This document shows, in pieces, positions 1-11,404 of a stretch of DNA of 64,000 nt. The stretch is from Candidatus Pantoea floridensis. GTDB taxonomy: Bacteria > Pseudomonadota > Gammaproteobacteria > Enterobacterales > Enterobacteriaceae. The stretch covers positions 3,286,001 to 3,350,000 of the forward strand of contig NZ_OCMY01000001.1 in assembly GCF_900215435.1 (NCBI RefSeq). The letters are read 5' to 3'. The position numbers were made by a program, and so were the translations under genes. The notes under the pieces are model-generated. The model saw only the letters and a list, made by a program, of their open reading frames with translations, did not search any database and was not told where the DNA came from. Every line of letters begins with the position of its first letter. Positions within the stretch are counted from its first letter, which is position 1.

Positions 1-620
1 CCAGTGAAGACACTGGCACCAAGATGATGGGCTTCTCCGGTCGCGTGAAAAATCCTGGCGTGTGGGAACTGCCGTTCGGTACCACCGCACGTGAAATCCT
101 CGAGGATTACGCTGGCGGCATGCGCGATGGCTTGAAATTCAAAGCCTGGCAGCCAGGCGGGGCAGGAACCGACTTCCTCACCGATCAGCATCTCGATCTG
201 CCCATGGAATTTGCCAGCATCGGTAAAGCCGGTAGCCGTTTAGGTACCGCCTTGGCAATGGCGGTCGATCACGAAATCAATATGGTTTCGCTGGTGCGCA
301 ATCTGGAAGAGTTCTTTGCACGCGAATCCTGCGGCTGGTGTACGCCATGCCGTGATGGATTGCCGTGGAGCGTGAAGATCCTGCGTGCGCTGGAGCAGAA
401 GAAAGGCCAGCCGGGTGATATTGAAACTCTGCAGCAACTCTGCCGTCAGCTTGGCCCAGGTAAAACCTTCTGTGCCCACGCACCGGGCGCCGTTGAGCCA
501 TTGCAGAGCGCGATCAAATATTTCCGTGAAGAGTTTGAAGCTGGCATTGCGCCGCAGGTGTTTGGCAATACCCGAGCCATCGGCGGTATTCAGCCGAACC
601 TGCTGAAAGCGCGCTGGTAA
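1..620 (+). CDS. nuoF: NADH-quinone oxidoreductase subunit F, C-terminal part (5' end outside window)
   Basis: This is the last ~205 codons of NuoF, the NADH- and FMN-binding subunit of the complex I peripheral arm. The open frame runs in from the window edge (frame of position 3), so the visible internal ATGs at 24 and 27 are not the start. The motif [10 protein letters not shown] followed by [11 protein letters not shown] supplies the four cysteines of the N3 [4Fe-4S] cluster, which passes electrons from FMN to NuoG. The C-terminus ends in LLKARW, as in enterobacterial NuoF. About 100 nt separate it from nuoG on the same strand, as expected for the nuo operon. Identity is secure; only the missing N-terminal half cannot be judged. 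Confidence 0.97.
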   Translation, partial: SEDTGTKMMGFSGRVKNPGVWELPFGTTAREILEDYAGGMRDGLKFKAWQPGGAGTDFLTDQHLDLPMEFASIGKAGSRLGTALAMAVDHEINMVSLVRNLEEFFARESCGWCTPCRDGLPWSVKILRALEQKKGQPGDIETLQQLCRQLGPGKTFCAHAPGAVEPLQSAIKYFREEFEAGIAPQVFGNTRAIGGIQPNLLKARW

Positions 621-722
621 TCAGCCGCCGTACACGGAGCTCACCCTGGCCGAAATGGCGAGGGGAAAGAATTAGATGTTTAACGCTCGTCTTAGGGCGA
701 GCCTTACGGAAGCATGTTCACT

Positions 723-3446
723 ATGGCTACAATCCATGTAGACGGTAAAGAATATGATGTGAACGGAGCGGACAACCTGCTGCAGGCGTGTCTCTCTCTG
801 GGCCTTGATATTCCTTATTTTTGCTGGCATCCGGCGCTGGGAAGCGTAGGGGCCTGCCGCCAGTGCGCGGTGAAGCAATTCCAGAATGCCGAAGATACCC
901 GCGGTCGCCTCGTCATGTCCTGCATGACGCCGGCGTCGGACGGCACCTTTATTTCCATCGACGATGGCGAAGCGAAAGAGTTTCGTGAAAGCGTGGTGGA
1001 ATGGCTGATGACCAACCATCCGCACGACTGCCCAGTGTGCGAAGAGGGCGGTAACTGCCACCTGCAAGATATGACGGTAATGACCGGACACAGTTTCCGT
1101 CGCTACCGCTTCACTAAGCGCACGCACCAGAATCAGGATCTCGGCCCGTTCATTTCGCACGAGATGAACCGCTGTATCGCCTGTTATCGCTGCGTGCGTT
1201 ACTACAAAGATTATGCCGACGGCAAAGATCTTGGCGTTTACGGTGCACATGACAACGTCTACTTCGGTCGTCCGGAAGATGGCACGCTGGAAAGCGAATT
1301 CTCCGGTAACCTGGTAGAAATTTGCCCGACCGGCGTATTTACCGATAAAACCCACTCTGAACGTTATAACCGTAAATGGGACATGCAGTTCGCGCCAAGC
1401 ATCTGCCAGCAGTGCAGCGTGGGTTGTAATACCAGCCCTGGCGAGCGCTACGGTGAATTGCGTCGTATTGAAAACCGCTACAACGGCAGCGTAAACCACT
1501 ATTTCCTCTGCGATCGCGGCCGTTTTGGTTATGGCTACGTTAATCGCAAAGATCGTCCTCGTCATCCGGTGCAACAGCGCGGCAACGATACGGTCAGCCT
1601 GAATGCTGAACAAGCGGTGAATGCGGCGGCGGATGTTCTGCGTCGAGCGAAGAAAGTGATCGGTATCGGTTCACCTCGTGCCAGCATCGAAAGCAACTTT
1701 GCGTTGCGTGAGCTGGTGGGCGCAGAAAACTTCTCTACCGGTATGCCGGCAGGTGAGCAGGCGCGCGTGGAGCTGATGCTGAAAGTGCTGCAGGACGGCG
1801 GCGTTTACACGCCATCGCTGCGCGAAATTGAAAGTTACGATGCGGTGCTGGTGCTGGGTGAAGATTTGACTCAGGTTGGCGCGCGCGTGGCGCTGTCTGT
1901 ACGCCAGGCGGTAAAAGGTAAAGCACGTGAGATGGCAGCCGCACAGAAAGTGGCTGACTGGCAAATCGCGGCAATCCTTAATATCGGTCAGCATGCCAAA
2001 CATCCGCTGTTCGTGACCAACGTTGACGAAACCCGACTGGATGATATCGCGGCATGGAGCTATCGTGCGCCGGTGGAAGATCAGGCACGCCTCGGTTTCG
2101 CCATTGCCAATGCGCTTGATGAAAGCGCTCCGGCAGTAAGCGGTTTCGACAGCCAACTGAACGGCAAATTAGATGTCGTGGTTCAGGCGCTGGCGGGTGC
2201 GAAAAAACCGCTGATCATCTCAGGTACGCATTCCGGTAGCATCGCGATGATTGAAGCCGCCGCGAACGTGGCGAAAGCCTTGAAAGCGCGCGGAGCCGAT
2301 GTCGGCATTACCTTGCTAGCCGGTGCGGCGAACAGCTTTGGCCTCGGCCTGATGGGCGGGCAATCGCTGGATAGCGCACTGGAGCAGCTGAGTAAAGGCG
2401 AAGCCGATGCGTTAGTGGTGCTGGAAAACGATCTCTATCGTCATGCGCCAAAAGCCAAGGTGGATGCGGCGCTGGATACTACAGCGAATGTGATTGTGGT
2501 CGATCATCAGCGTACTGCAACATTGGAGAAAGCCGGTTTAGTGCTTTCTACCGCCAGCTTCGCTGAGAGCGATGGCACATCGATTAACCACGAAGGTCGC
2601 GCTCAGCGCTTCTTCCAGGTTTATGATCCTTCTTATTACGATAACAGCGTAGTGATGCTGGAAAGCTGGCGCTGGTTACGCTCGCTGCACAGTGCCATTG
2701 AAAGTCGTCATATCGATTGGACGCAGTTAGACCACGTCATTGATGCCACCGTTGCGGCTCTTCCGCAGCTGAAAGGCATTAAGGATGCCGCGCCAGATGC
2801 GAGCTTCCGTATTCGCGGTCAAAAACTGGCCCGTTCACCGCACCGCAGCAGCGGCCGTACCGCGATGCGCGCCGATATCAGTGTGCATGAACCGCGTCAG
2901 CCGCAGGATAAAGACACCATGTTTGCCTTCTCGATGGAAGGTAACAACCAGCCGGGTGCACCACGTTCGCAAATTCCATTTGCCTGGGCGCCAGGCTGGA
3001 ACTCGCCGCAAGCATGGAACAAATTCCAGGCTGAAGTGGGCGGCAAACTGCGTCATGGCGATCCGGGCGTGCGATTGTTCGAAGCGAGTGATCGCACACT
3101 GCCATGGTTCACCGCTATTCCAGAAAGCTTCGTTGAAGGCAGCCAGTGGCGTGTCGCACCTTACTACCAGCTGTTTGGTAGTGAGGAGATGACGCAGCGT
3201 TCACCGACATTCCAGAAACGGATGTCTCCGGCCACGCTGGTGATCAACCCTGCCGATGCTGAGAAACTGGGCGTGAATAACGGTTCCTCTGTGGAGCTGG
3301 TATGCGCCGGTGAAACGCTGCGTTTGCCGGTACGTTTCTCTGCGTCACTGCAAGCTGGGCAGGTAGGTTTACCGCTCGGTATGCCGGGCGTGCCGCCGTT
3401 CCTCTCAGGTGCGCAAATTGACAAACTGCAGGAGGCCGCGCAATGA
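723..3446 (+). CDS. nuoG: NADH-quinone oxidoreductase subunit G
   Basis: Large iron-sulfur subunit of complex I, 907 aa, carrying electrons from NuoF towards NuoI. Visible cluster ligands, in order: an N-terminal [2Fe-2S] ferredoxin site ([15 protein letters not shown]), the His/Cys N5 site ([12 protein letters not shown]), the N4 site (CIACYRC with a later CPTG), and the extra N7 site (CQQCSVGC), which E. coli-type NuoG has. A molybdopterin-oxidoreductase-like domain fills the rest. I prefer the ATG at 723 (protein [11 protein letters not shown]) to the one at 714, because GGAAG lies about 10 nt upstream of 723 but directly abuts 714, and because the E. coli protein starts at the equivalent residue. 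The stop overlaps the nuoH start (ATGA), suggesting translational coupling. A small hairpin (GCTCG/CGAGC) lies about 20-40 nt upstream. Confidence 0.98.
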   Translation: MATIHVDGKEYDVNGADNLLQACLSLGLDIPYFCWHPALGSVGACRQCAVKQFQNAEDTRGRLVMSCMTPASDGTFISIDDGEAKEFRESVVEWLMTNHPHDCPVCEEGGNCHLQDMTVMTGHSFRRYRFTKRTHQNQDLGPFISHEMNRCIACYRCVRYYKDYADGKDLGVYGAHDNVYFGRPEDGTLESEFSGNLVEICPTGVFTDKTHSERYNRKWDMQFAPSICQQCSVGCNTSPGERYGELRRIENRYNGSVNHYFLCDRGRFGYGYVNRKDRPRHPVQQRGNDTVSLNAEQAVNAAADVLRRAKKVIGIGSPRASIESNFALRELVGAENFSTGMPAGEQARVELMLKVLQDGGVYTPSLREIESYDAVLVLGEDLTQVGARVALSVRQAVKGKAREMAAAQKVADWQIAAILNIGQHAKHPLFVTNVDETRLDDIAAWSYRAPVEDQARLGFAIANALDESAPAVSGFDSQLNGKLDVVVQALAGAKKPLIISGTHSGSIAMIEAAANVAKALKARGADVGITLLAGAANSFGLGLMGGQSLDSALEQLSKGEADALVVLENDLYRHAPKAKVDAALDTTANVIVVDHQRTATLEKAGLVLSTASFAESDGTSINHEGRAQRFFQVYDPSYYDNSVVMLESWRWLRSLHSAIESRHIDWTQLDHVIDATVAALPQLKGIKDAAPDASFRIRGQKLARSPHRSSGRTAMRADISVHEPRQPQDKDTMFAFSMEGNNQPGAPRSQIPFAWAPGWNSPQAWNKFQAEVGGKLRHGDPGVRLFEASDRTLPWFTAIPESFVEGSQWRVAPYYQLFGSEEMTQRSPTFQKRMSPATLVINPADAEKLGVNNGSSVELVCAGETLRLPVRFSASLQAGQVGLPLGMPGVPPFLSGAQIDKLQEAAQ

Positions 3447-4420
3447 GCTGGCTGACACCGGATGTTATTGAAATCCTGATCAACATCGGCAAAGCGCTGG
3501 TCATCCTGCTGGTAGTGGTAGGTTGCGGCGCCTTTATGAGTTTCGCTGAACGTCGTCTGCTCGGTTTATGGCAGAACCGTTACGGACCGAACCGTGTCGG
3601 TTGGGGCGGCTCGCTGCAGCTGGCTGCTGACATGATCAAAATGTTCTTCAAAGAGGACTGGGTTCCGCCGTTTACCGATCGCTTCATCTTTACGCTGGCA
3701 CCGGTTATTGCCTTCGTATCGCTGCTGCTGGCGTTTGCCATTGTGCCGGTTTCGCCAACGTGGATGGTCACTGACCTGAACATCGGTTTGCTGTTCTTCC
3801 TGATGATGGCGGGTCTGGCGGTTTATGCGGTGCTGTTCGCCGGCTGGTCAAGTAACAACAAATACTCACTGCTGGGTGCGATGCGTGCCTCAGCGCAGAC
3901 GCTGAGCTACGAAGTGTTCCTTGGTTTGTCACTGATGGGGGTGGTGGCGCAAGCCGGTTCATTCAACATGAACGCCATCGTCGAAAGCCAGGCGCATCTG
4001 TGGAACATCATTCCACAATTCTTCGGCTTCCTGACGTTCTGTATCGCGGGCGTAGCGGTCTGTCACCGCCACCCATTTGACCAGCCAGAAGCCGAGCAGG
4101 AACTGGCGGACGGTTATCACATTGAATATGCCGGTATGAAGTTCGGCTTGTTCTTCGTCGGTGAATACGTTGCGATCACCACCGTGTCAGCGCTGATTGT
4201 TACGCTGTTCTTCGGTGGCTGGCACGGTCCGTTCCTGCCGCCATTCATCTGGTTCGCTCTGAAAACAGCGTTCTTTATGGTGATGTTTATCCTGATTCGT
4301 GCTGCGCTGCCGCGTCCACGCTATGACCAGGTGCTGTCGTTCGGCTGGAAAGTGTGTCTGCCGTTGACGCTGTTGAACCTGCTGGCAACCGCCGCAGTGA
4401 TTCTGTCCACCGCGCAGTAA
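3443..4420 (+). CDS. nuoH: NADH-quinone oxidoreductase subunit H
   Basis: Membrane subunit of complex I that forms the quinone-chamber interface between the peripheral and membrane arms (ND1 family). It is 325 aa, exactly the E. coli length. Conserved features include the [18 protein letters not shown] segment after the first helix and the acidic loop [18 protein letters not shown], typical of the quinone-site region. Multiple hydrophobic helices span the rest. It overlaps nuoG by 4 nt and is followed 11 nt later by nuoI, so it is plainly inside the operon. Nothing unusual is seen. Confidence 0.98.
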   Translation: MSWLTPDVIEILINIGKALVILLVVVGCGAFMSFAERRLLGLWQNRYGPNRVGWGGSLQLAADMIKMFFKEDWVPPFTDRFIFTLAPVIAFVSLLLAFAIVPVSPTWMVTDLNIGLLFFLMMAGLAVYAVLFAGWSSNNKYSLLGAMRASAQTLSYEVFLGLSLMGVVAQAGSFNMNAIVESQAHLWNIIPQFFGFLTFCIAGVAVCHRHPFDQPEAEQELADGYHIEYAGMKFGLFFVGEYVAITTVSALIVTLFFGGWHGPFLPPFIWFALKTAFFMVMFILIRAALPRPRYDQVLSFGWKVCLPLTLLNLLATAAVILSTAQ

Positions 4421-4431
4421 GGGACAATGAA

Positions 4432-4974
4432 ATGACTTTAAAAGATATTGTCGTTGGCTTCGGCACGACAGTGCGCAGTATCTGGATGATAGGCATGCAT
4501 GCCTTCGCCAAGCGCGAAACTCAAATGTATCCGGAAGAGCCGGTTTATCTGCCGCCGCGCTATCGTGGACGTATTGTGCTGACGCGCGATCCGGATGGGG
4601 CCGAGCGTTGCGTAGCCTGTAACTTATGTGCGGTAGCGTGCCCTGTGGGCTGTATCTCGCTGCAGAAAGCCGAGACGCAGGATGGACGCTGGTATCCGGA
4701 GTTTTTCCGCATCAACTTCTCACGCTGCATCTTCTGTGGTCTGTGCGAAGAAGCTTGCCCAACCACCGCGATTCAGCTGACGCCAGATTTCGAACTGGGT
4801 GAGTTCAAGCGTCAGGATCTGGTGTATGAGAAGGAAGATCTGCTGATTTCCGGTCCGGGTAAATACCCGGAATACAACTTCTATCGTATGGCTGGTATGG
4901 CGATCGACGGAAAAGAGAAGGGCGAAGCGGAAAACGAAGCCAAGCCGATCGACGTCAAAGGGTTGTTACCTTAA
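4432..4974 (+). CDS. nuoI: NADH-quinone oxidoreductase subunit I
   Basis: 180-aa ferredoxin-like subunit carrying clusters N6a and N6b, which relay electrons to N2 in NuoB. Two canonical [4Fe-4S] motifs are visible: [15 protein letters not shown] and [14 protein letters not shown]. The ATG at 4432 gives [11 protein letters not shown], the same start and length as E. coli NuoI. A longer in-frame reading from 4354 runs back into nuoH and has no support. The acidic, lysine-rich C-terminus ([17 protein letters not shown]) is normal for enterobacteria. nuoJ follows after 10 nt with an AAGGAG ribosome-binding site. Confidence 0.97.
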   Translation: MTLKDIVVGFGTTVRSIWMIGMHAFAKRETQMYPEEPVYLPPRYRGRIVLTRDPDGAERCVACNLCAVACPVGCISLQKAETQDGRWYPEFFRINFSRCIFCGLCEEACPTTAIQLTPDFELGEFKRQDLVYEKEDLLISGPGKYPEYNFYRMAGMAIDGKEKGEAENEAKPIDVKGLLP

Positions 4975-4984
4975 GGAGCCAGGT

Positions 4985-5536
4985 ATGGAATTTGCGTTTT
5001 ATCTTTGCGGACTGGTGGCGGTGCTGACGACGTTGCGCGTCATCACGCATACCAATCCGGTACATGCGCTGCTGTACCTGATTGTCTCGCTGCTGTCGAT
5101 CGCTGGCGTGTTCTTCTCGATGGGGGCTTACTTTGCTGGCGCCCTGGAAATCATCGTCTATGCCGGTGCCATTATGGTGCTGTTCGTCTTCGTGGTGATG
5201 ATGCTGAACCTGGGTAAAACCCAGCAGGATCAAGAGCGTGAGTGGCTGAAGCCTTCACTGTGGATTGGTCCAGGCATCGTCTCTTTGCTGCTGTTGGTGG
5301 TGATGATTTACGCTATCAGCACTGCGCACGATCAGGGCATTGATGGCACCATCATCGACGCCAAAGCCGTAGGTATCAGCCTATTTGGTCCGTACGTTCT
5401 GGCAGTGGAACTGGCATCCATGCTGCTGCTGGCCGGTCTGGTGGTGGCATTCCATATTGGGCGTGAAGAGCGTCACGGCGAAGTGCTGAGCAATCGTCAA
5501 GCGGATGCGCAAGCGAATAAGGAGGATCACGCATGA
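4985..5536 (+). CDS. nuoJ: NADH-quinone oxidoreductase subunit J
   Basis: Membrane subunit of complex I (ND6 family), 183 aa, with five predicted hydrophobic helices. The third helix region ([20 protein letters not shown]) is the conserved ND6 signature with the pi-bulge involved in coupling. It starts behind a good ribosome-binding site (AAGGAGCCAGGT) and its stop overlaps the nuoK start by 4 nt. The tail is charged ([14 protein letters not shown]). Confidence 0.97.
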   Translation: MEFAFYLCGLVAVLTTLRVITHTNPVHALLYLIVSLLSIAGVFFSMGAYFAGALEIIVYAGAIMVLFVFVVMMLNLGKTQQDQEREWLKPSLWIGPGIVSLLLLVVMIYAISTAHDQGIDGTIIDAKAVGISLFGPYVLAVELASMLLLAGLVVAFHIGREERHGEVLSNRQADAQANKEDHA

Positions 5537-5835
5537 TCCCGTTACAACACGGTCTGATGTTGGCCGCTGTGCTGTTTGTTCTCGGCCTGACCTCCGTGGT
5601 GCTGCGTCGTAATATCCTGTTTATGCTGATTGGTCTGGAAATCATGATCAATGCCTCGGCGTTAGCGCTGGTGGTGGCGGGCAGCTATTGGGGACAAGCT
5701 GACGGCCAGGTGATGTACATTCTGGCCATCAGCCTTGCGGCGGCGGAAGCGAGTATTGGTCTGGCGCTGTTGCTCCAGCTCTATCGTCGTCGTCAGACGC
5801 TGAACATTGACACAGTGAGCGAGATGCGCGGATGA
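5533..5835 (+). CDS. nuoK: NADH-quinone oxidoreductase subunit K
   Basis: 100-aa, three-helix membrane subunit (ND4L family). The two buried glutamates needed for proton coupling can be seen in [10 protein letters not shown] (helix 2) and [13 protein letters not shown] (helix 3). Length equals E. coli NuoK. It overlaps nuoJ and nuoL by 4 nt each (ATGA type), which points to coupled translation of J-K-L. No anomalies. Confidence 0.98.
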   Translation: MIPLQHGLMLAAVLFVLGLTSVVLRRNILFMLIGLEIMINASALALVVAGSYWGQADGQVMYILAISLAAAEASIGLALLLQLYRRRQTLNIDTVSEMRG

Positions 5836-7667
5836 ATCTTCTTTATTTAACCGTATTATTTCCGCTGATTGGCTTCTTGCTGTTAGCGTTTTCACGCGGT
5901 CGCTGGTCGGAAAACCTGTCGGCTGCCGTTGGCATGGGTTCTGTTGGTCTGGCAGCATTGACCACTATTTATGCCGGTTTTGACTTCTTCAACCAGGGCC
6001 AGCAGCCGTTCACTCAGGCGCTGTGGACCTGGATTCACGTTGGCAATTTCAATATCAAAGTAAACCTGGTGCTGGATGGCTTATCGCTGACCATGCTGTC
6101 AGTCGTCACCGGCGTTGGTTTCTTCATCCACATGTTCGCTTCATGGTACATGCGTGGCGAAGAAGGTTATTCGCGCTTCTTCGCATACACCAACCTGTTC
6201 ATTGCGAGCATGGTGGTGTTGGTGCTGGCCGATAACCTGATGCTGATGTATCTCGGCTGGGAAGGCGTGGGCCTGTGCTCCTATCTGCTGATTGGCTTCT
6301 ACTACAGCAATCCAGAAAACGGCAAAGCGGCGATGAAAGCCTTCATCATCACCCGCGTTGGTGACGTGTTCCTCGCTTTCGCGTTGTTCATCCTTTACAA
6401 CGAACTCGGTACGCTGAACTTCCGCGAACTGGTTGAGCTGGCACCAGCGCACTTCGCTGCTAACAATCACATGCTGCAGTGGGCAACGCTGATGCTGTTG
6501 GGTGGCGCGGTCGGTAAATCTGCACAGCTGCCGCTACAAACCTGGCTGGCGGATGCGATGGCGGGCCCAACTCCGGTTTCGGCGCTGATTCACGCCGCAA
6601 CCATGGTTACCGCCGGTGTCTACCTGATTGCGCGTACGCATGGTTTGTTCCTGTTGACGCCGGAAGTCCTGCATCTGGTGGGCATTGTGGGTGCGGTTAC
6701 GCTGGTGCTGGCAGGTTTTGCTGCGCTGGTGCAAACCGACATCAAACGCGTGCTGGCCTACTCCACCATGAGTCAGATCGGCTACATGTTCCTCGCGCTT
6801 GGCGTGCAGGCATGGGACGCGGCAATTTTCCATCTGATGACGCATGCGTTCTTTAAAGCCTTGCTGTTCCTCTCTTCAGGCTCGGTCATTCTTGCCTGCC
6901 ACCATGAGCAAAACATCTTCAAGATGGGCGGCCTGCGTAAGAGCATTCCGCTGGTCTACGTCTGCTTCCTGGTGGGCGGCGCGGCGCTGGCGGCACTGCC
7001 GCTGATCACCGCAGGCTTCTACAGTAAAGATGAAATCCTGTTTGGTGCGCTGGCAAATGGCCACATCAATCTGATGGTTGCGGGTCTGGTGGGTGCATTC
7101 CTCACCTCGATCTACACCTTCCGCATGATCTTTATCGTGTTCCACGGCGAAGAGAAAATCCATGCGCACGCCGGCAAAGGCATTACGCATCATCTGCCGC
7201 TGATTGTGCTGATGGTGCTCTCCACCTTTATTGGTGCGCTGATTACACCTCCTTTGGCGGGCGTATTGCCACAGAACGAGTTTGGTGAAGGCGGCAAAGT
7301 GATGCTGGAAATCACCTCAGGCGTAGTGGCTATCGTCGGAATCCTGATCGCTGCAGCGCTGTGGCTGGGTAAACGTCAGCTGGTGACCAGCATCGCCAAC
7401 AGCGCGCCGGGTCGTTTCTTCGGCACCTGGTGGTTCGCGGCCTGGGGCTTCGACTGGCTGTATGACAAGGTGTTCGTAAAACCTTATCTCGGCATCGCCT
7501 GGCTGCTGAAGCGCGATCCACTTAACTCACTGATGAACCTGCCTGCGCTGCTGTCGCGTATCGGTAATAAAGGATTGGTGGTGAGCGAAAACGGTTATCT
7601 GCGCTGGTACGTGGCTTCGATGAGCGTTGGCGCGGTGGTGGTGCTGGCGCTGCTGCTGGTGATGTAA
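5832..7667 (+). CDS. nuoL: NADH-quinone oxidoreductase subunit L
   Basis: Distal antiporter-like subunit of complex I (ND5 family), 611 aa. It contains the conserved helix with [17 protein letters not shown], the proton-channel region [20 protein letters not shown], and the typical C-terminal extension that includes the long amphipathic lateral helix HL (region after [11 protein letters not shown], up to the last membrane helix). It overlaps nuoK by 4 nt. Unlike the upstream junctions, it is separated from nuoM by an 84-nt spacer with a perfect small hairpin. Confidence 0.98.
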   Translation: MNLLYLTVLFPLIGFLLLAFSRGRWSENLSAAVGMGSVGLAALTTIYAGFDFFNQGQQPFTQALWTWIHVGNFNIKVNLVLDGLSLTMLSVVTGVGFFIHMFASWYMRGEEGYSRFFAYTNLFIASMVVLVLADNLMLMYLGWEGVGLCSYLLIGFYYSNPENGKAAMKAFIITRVGDVFLAFALFILYNELGTLNFRELVELAPAHFAANNHMLQWATLMLLGGAVGKSAQLPLQTWLADAMAGPTPVSALIHAATMVTAGVYLIARTHGLFLLTPEVLHLVGIVGAVTLVLAGFAALVQTDIKRVLAYSTMSQIGYMFLALGVQAWDAAIFHLMTHAFFKALLFLSSGSVILACHHEQNIFKMGGLRKSIPLVYVCFLVGGAALAALPLITAGFYSKDEILFGALANGHINLMVAGLVGAFLTSIYTFRMIFIVFHGEEKIHAHAGKGITHHLPLIVLMVLSTFIGALITPPLAGVLPQNEFGEGGKVMLEITSGVVAIVGILIAAALWLGKRQLVTSIANSAPGRFFGTWWFAAWGFDWLYDKVFVKPYLGIAWLLKRDPLNSLMNLPALLSRIGNKGLVVSENGYLRWYVASMSVGAVVVLALLLVM

Positions 7668-7714
7668 AGATTGATGAGCGGGGCGGGTTCGCTCGCCCAA
7701 TTAGAATGTCAAAA

Positions 7715-7734
7715 ATTGCCTGAAGTAAGGCAAT
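7715..7734 (+). other. Perfect hairpin in the nuoL-nuoM spacer
   Basis: Arms ATTGCCT and AGGCAAT pair perfectly around a 6-nt loop, directly upstream of AAAAAGGGAAG, the ribosome-binding site of nuoM. A second, GC-rich stem (GGGCG/CGCCC) lies about 35 nt earlier. There is no U-tract long enough for a terminator. It may affect mRNA processing or NuoM translation; this is inference. Confidence 0.5.
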
Positions 7735-7751
7735 AAAAAGGGAAGTTTGCC

Positions 7752-9272
7752 GTGTTATTACCTTGGCTAATAATCATACCTTTTGTCGGTGGCTTGCTCT
7801 GCTGGCTGGCGGAGCGCCTTGGCGCGAAAGTTCCGCGCTGGATTGCCATGATCACCATGGGCCTGACGCTGGCGCTTGGCCTGCAGCTCTGGTTGCAGGG
7901 AGGCTATTCACTGACGCAGGCTGCGGGCATTCCGCAATGGCAATCGACTTTCTCCGTGCCGTGGATTCCGCGTTTTGGTATCAACTTCCATCTGGCGATT
8001 GATGGTCTGTCGCTGCTGATGGTGGTGTTGACCGGCCTGCTCGGCCTGATGGCAGTACTGTGTTCCTGGAACGAAATTGAGAAGTATCAGGGCTTCTTCC
8101 ACCTCAATCTGATGTGGATTCTTGGCGGTGTGATTGGCGTGTTCCTCTCCATCGACATGTTCCTGTTCTTCTTCTTCTGGGAAATGATGCTGGTGCCGAT
8201 GTACTTCCTCATCGCGCTTTGGGGGCATAAAGCTTCTGACGGTAAAACGCGCATCAGTGCGGCGACCAAGTTCTTCATCTATACCCAGGCTTCCGGTCTG
8301 ATTATGCTGGTCGCGATTCTGGCGCTGGTATTTGTACACTACAACGCAACCGGCGTGTGGACCTTCAGCTATGAAGAGTTGCTGAAAACCCCGATGTCAC
8401 ACACCGTTGAATATCTGCTGATGCTGGGCTTCTTCATCGCCTTTGCGGTGAAAATGCCGGTGGTGCCACTGCACGGTTGGCTGCCTGATGCGCATAGCCA
8501 GGCACCGACCGCGGGTTCAGTTGACCTCGCCGGTATTTTGCTAAAAACCGCCGCCTACGGCCTGTTGCGCTTTAGCCTGCCGCTGTTCCCGAACGCGTCT
8601 GCGGAATTCGCACCTATTGCGATGTGGCTGGGTATTATTGGCATCTTCTACGGGGCGTGGATGGCCTTCTCACAGACTGATATCAAACGTCTGATTGCCT
8701 ACACCTCGATTTCGCACATGGGCTTCGTGCTGATTGCCATCTACACCGGCAGCCAGTTGGCATTCCAGGGCGCGGTTATCCAGATGATTGCCCATGGCCT
8801 GTCTGCGGCGGCGCTGTTTATCTTGTGTGGCCAACTGTATGAACGTCTCCATACGCGTGATATGCGTCAGATGGGGGGGTTGTGGTCGCGGATTAAGTGG
8901 ATTCCGGGTCTGTCGCTGTTCTTCGCAGTCGCTAACCTGGGTATGCCGGGTACCGGTAACTTCGTTGGCGAATTCATGATTCTGACCGGCAGCTTCCAGG
9001 TGGTGCCGGTGATTATCGTAATAGCGACCTTTGGTCTGGTGTTTGCTTCGGTTTACTCCTTGATCATGATGCAACGCGCTTATTTCGGTGAAGCGAAATC
9101 GAAAGATCCGCTGCCGGGCATGTCACCGCGTGAGTTTATGACTATCGGCGTATTGGTGGTGCTGTTGGTGCTGCTGGGGATTTATCCACAGCCGATCCTC
9201 GACACGTCCCATGCTGCGATGAGCAATATTCAGCAGTGGTTTACCGCTTCAATTTCAACTACAAGGCCGTAA
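7752..9272 (+). CDS. nuoM: NADH-quinone oxidoreductase subunit M
   Basis: Antiporter-like membrane subunit of complex I (ND4 family), 506 aa. Characteristic stretches are FFFWEMMLVPMYFLIALWG (helix with the key glutamate) and KMPVVPLHGWLPDAHSQAPT (broken-helix proton channel with its lysine). The start is GTG (protein MLLPWLIII), chosen because the ribosome-binding site GGGAAG lies 7 nt upstream and because this is the usual enterobacterial start. nuoN begins 6 nt after the stop. Confidence 0.97.
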   Translation: MLLPWLIIIPFVGGLLCWLAERLGAKVPRWIAMITMGLTLALGLQLWLQGGYSLTQAAGIPQWQSTFSVPWIPRFGINFHLAIDGLSLLMVVLTGLLGLMAVLCSWNEIEKYQGFFHLNLMWILGGVIGVFLSIDMFLFFFFWEMMLVPMYFLIALWGHKASDGKTRISAATKFFIYTQASGLIMLVAILALVFVHYNATGVWTFSYEELLKTPMSHTVEYLLMLGFFIAFAVKMPVVPLHGWLPDAHSQAPTAGSVDLAGILLKTAAYGLLRFSLPLFPNASAEFAPIAMWLGIIGIFYGAWMAFSQTDIKRLIAYTSISHMGFVLIAIYTGSQLAFQGAVIQMIAHGLSAAALFILCGQLYERLHTRDMRQMGGLWSRIKWIPGLSLFFAVANLGMPGTGNFVGEFMILTGSFQVVPVIIVIATFGLVFASVYSLIMMQRAYFGEAKSKDPLPGMSPREFMTIGVLVVLLVLLGIYPQPILDTSHAAMSNIQQWFTASISTTRP

Positions 9273-9278
9273 TTCGCC

Positions 9279-10736
9279 ATGACAATAACTCCTCAACATC
9301 TGATCGCATTACTGCCGCTGTTGATCGTCGGATTGACGGTGGTGGTGGTGATGCTGTCCATTGCGTGGCGACGCAATCATTTTGTTAATGCCACGTTGAC
9401 GGTGATCGGACTTAACATTGCGCTGTTTTCTCTGTGGTTTGTCGGCCAGGCGGGGGCGATGGATGTCACGCCGCTGCTGCGCGTAGATGGCTATTCAATG
9501 TTCTATACCGCGTTGGTGGTATTAGCGAGTCTGGCTACCTGCACCTTTGCTTATCCATGGTTAGCCGGATTCCCGGACAATAAAGATGAATTCTATCTGC
9601 TGGTACTGATTGCGGCTCTCGGTGGCATTGTGCTGGCGAGTGCTAATCATCTGGCAGCGCTGTTCATCGGTATTGAACTGCTGTCACTGCCGCTGTTTGG
9701 TTTGATTGGTTACGCCTTCCGCCAGAAACGTTCGCTGGAAGCCTCGCTGAAATACACCATTCTGTCAGCTGCGGCTTCATCATTCCTGCTGTTCGGTATC
9801 GCGCTGATCTATGCCGATTCCGGCAGCTTGAGCTTTGTGCAGTTGGGTAAAAGCCTGAGCGACAGCATGATTCAGGAGCCACTGTTGCTGCTGGGGCTGG
9901 GTATGATGATTATCGGTCTGGGCTTTAAGCTTTCCTTGGTGCCGTTCCATCTGTGGACGCCAGACGTTTATCAGGGTGCGCCTGCGCCGGTTTCAACCTT
10001 CCTGGCTACCGCCAGCAAGATCGCTATATTCGCCGTGATTATGCGCCTGTTCATGTACGCGCCCGTCACTGATAGCGAAGCCGTTCGAACCGTGCTCGGC
10101 ATCATTGCCTTTGCCTCGATCCTGTTCGGTAACCTGATGGCGATTTCCCAGAGCAACATCAAGCGTCTGCTGGGTTATTCATCAATCGCGCATTTAGGTT
10201 ATCTGCTGGTGGCGCTGATTGCGGTGAAAACCCATCAGCTGTCGCTGGAAACCGCCGGAGTTTATCTGGCCGGCTATCTGTTCAGCAGCCTTGGTGCGTT
10301 CGGTGTGGTGAGTCTGATGTCGAGCCCATACCGTGGTCCGGATGCGGATACACTTTACTCATATCGTGGTCTGTTCTGGCACCGTCCGATTTTGTCAGCC
10401 GTTATGACCGTAATGATGCTGTCACTGGCGGGTATCCCGATGACGCTCGGCTTCATTGGTAAGTTCTACGTTATCGCTTCGAGTGTGAATGCACATCTGT
10501 GGTGGTTGAGTGGTGCCGTGGTTGCCGGTAGTGCGATTGGTCTTTACTACTATCTGCGCGTGACGGTGAGTCTGTATCTCAGCCCACCAGAACTGCATAA
10601 CCGCGATACACAAGCCAACTGGGCATTTACAGCGGGTGGTGTGGTGGTGCTGATCTCCGCAATTCTGGTGCTGCTGCTTGGCGTTTATCCGCAGCCGCTT
10701 ATCTCGCTGGTGCAGATGGCTCAGCCACTGATGTAA
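9279..10736 (+). CDS. nuoN: NADH-quinone oxidoreductase subunit N
   Basis: Antiporter-like membrane subunit of complex I (ND2 family), 485 aa, last gene of the operon. Visible hallmarks are [40 protein letters not shown] (channel lysine and broken helix) and [18 protein letters not shown]. It is followed 22 nt later by an intrinsic terminator, which closes the nuo transcription unit. Confidence 0.98.
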   Translation: MTITPQHLIALLPLLIVGLTVVVVMLSIAWRRNHFVNATLTVIGLNIALFSLWFVGQAGAMDVTPLLRVDGYSMFYTALVVLASLATCTFAYPWLAGFPDNKDEFYLLVLIAALGGIVLASANHLAALFIGIELLSLPLFGLIGYAFRQKRSLEASLKYTILSAAASSFLLFGIALIYADSGSLSFVQLGKSLSDSMIQEPLLLLGLGMMIIGLGFKLSLVPFHLWTPDVYQGAPAPVSTFLATASKIAIFAVIMRLFMYAPVTDSEAVRTVLGIIAFASILFGNLMAISQSNIKRLLGYSSIAHLGYLLVALIAVKTHQLSLETAGVYLAGYLFSSLGAFGVVSLMSSPYRGPDADTLYSYRGLFWHRPILSAVMTVMMLSLAGIPMTLGFIGKFYVIASSVNAHLWWLSGAVVAGSAIGLYYYLRVTVSLYLSPPELHNRDTQANWAFTAGGVVVLISAILVLLLGVYPQPLISLVQMAQPLM

Positions 10737-10758
10737 TCCAAATTGATGCGACAACTGA

Positions 10759-10786
10759 AATCGGGCCCACGGGTCCGATTTTTTTT
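10759..10786 (+). terminator. Intrinsic terminator of the nuo operon
   Basis: GC-rich stem (AATCGG..CC with GG..CCGATT) closed by a short loop and followed by eight T residues at 10779-10786. It is placed just after the nuoN stop. Confidence 0.9.
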
Positions 10787-10923
10787 GCCTGAAGGAGGCC
10801 GGAATGAGAGTTTGCACACATTGCACAGATAAGGTCTGAGGCGCGTAAAGCTGTTCAATGCGGTGCGCATTAGCGCTGTGGTACTCTTGCAGCATCATTT
10901 TTACGCTAAGAAAAGGAATCGCC

Positions 10924-11376
10924 ATGGAAATGCTTTGGCTTGATTGTCACCACAGCGAACTGACCGCAAAGCAACTCTATACGCTGCTCGTGCTACGTAA
11001 TCACGTCTTCATCGTGGAACAAAAGTGCCCTTATCAGGATATTGATGGCCAGGATTTGGCGGCAGACAATCGCCATATTCTCGGGTTTCTCGACGGTAAA
11101 CTGCTAGCGTACGCGCGGGTGCTAACACCATCGCAAGAGGGAGCTCCGGTGCTCATCGGCCGAGTCATCGTTTCTGAAGAGGCGCGCGGTTTGAAATTAG
11201 GCTATCGCCTGATGGAGAAGGCGCTGGAAAGCTGCGAGAAATACTGGCCACAGCAAGCGGTTTATCTCTCTGCTCAGGCACATCTGGAAGGTTTTTACGG
11301 ACGGTTGGGCTTTAAAGCGGTCACGGAAGTCTACATGGAAGACGATATTCCTCATATCGGCATGCAGAAAGCATAG
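10924..11376 (+). CDS. elaA: GNAT-family acyltransferase ElaA
   Basis: 150-aa GCN5-related N-acetyltransferase of the ElaA family; its physiological acceptor is not known. The acetyl-CoA-binding segment GRVIVSEEARGLKLGYRLM (motif A, Q/RxxGxG/A type) and the later FYGRLGFK motif are clear. The start at 10924 has AAAAGGAA upstream and yields MEMLWLDCHHSELTAKQLY, matching the family N-terminus. An in-frame ATG at 10858 would add 22 residues without a ribosome-binding site and was rejected. It is a single-gene unit convergent with opgD, sharing a stem-loop with it. Confidence 0.93.
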   Translation: MEMLWLDCHHSELTAKQLYTLLVLRNHVFIVEQKCPYQDIDGQDLAADNRHILGFLDGKLLAYARVLTPSQEGAPVLIGRVIVSEEARGLKLGYRLMEKALESCEKYWPQQAVYLSAQAHLEGFYGRLGFKAVTEVYMEDDIPHIGMQKA

Positions 11377-11400
11377 CGGCGAGGATCGCTCCTCGCCGCT
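11375..11400. terminator. Shared stem-loop between convergent elaA and opgD
   Basis: Two perfect 11-bp arms (AGCGGCGAGGA and TCCTCGCCGCT) around a 4-nt loop, overlapping the elaA stop codon. There is no T-tract on either side, so it may act as a weak or 3'-end-protecting structure rather than a strong terminator. Confidence 0.7.
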
Positions 11401-11404
11401 ATCA

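Noticed and set aside
672..1613. Long minus-strand frame (313 codons) opposite nuoG
   Set aside because: It is a mirror of the strongly conserved nuoG coding frame, has no family features and no ribosome-binding site that fits; nuoG is certain.
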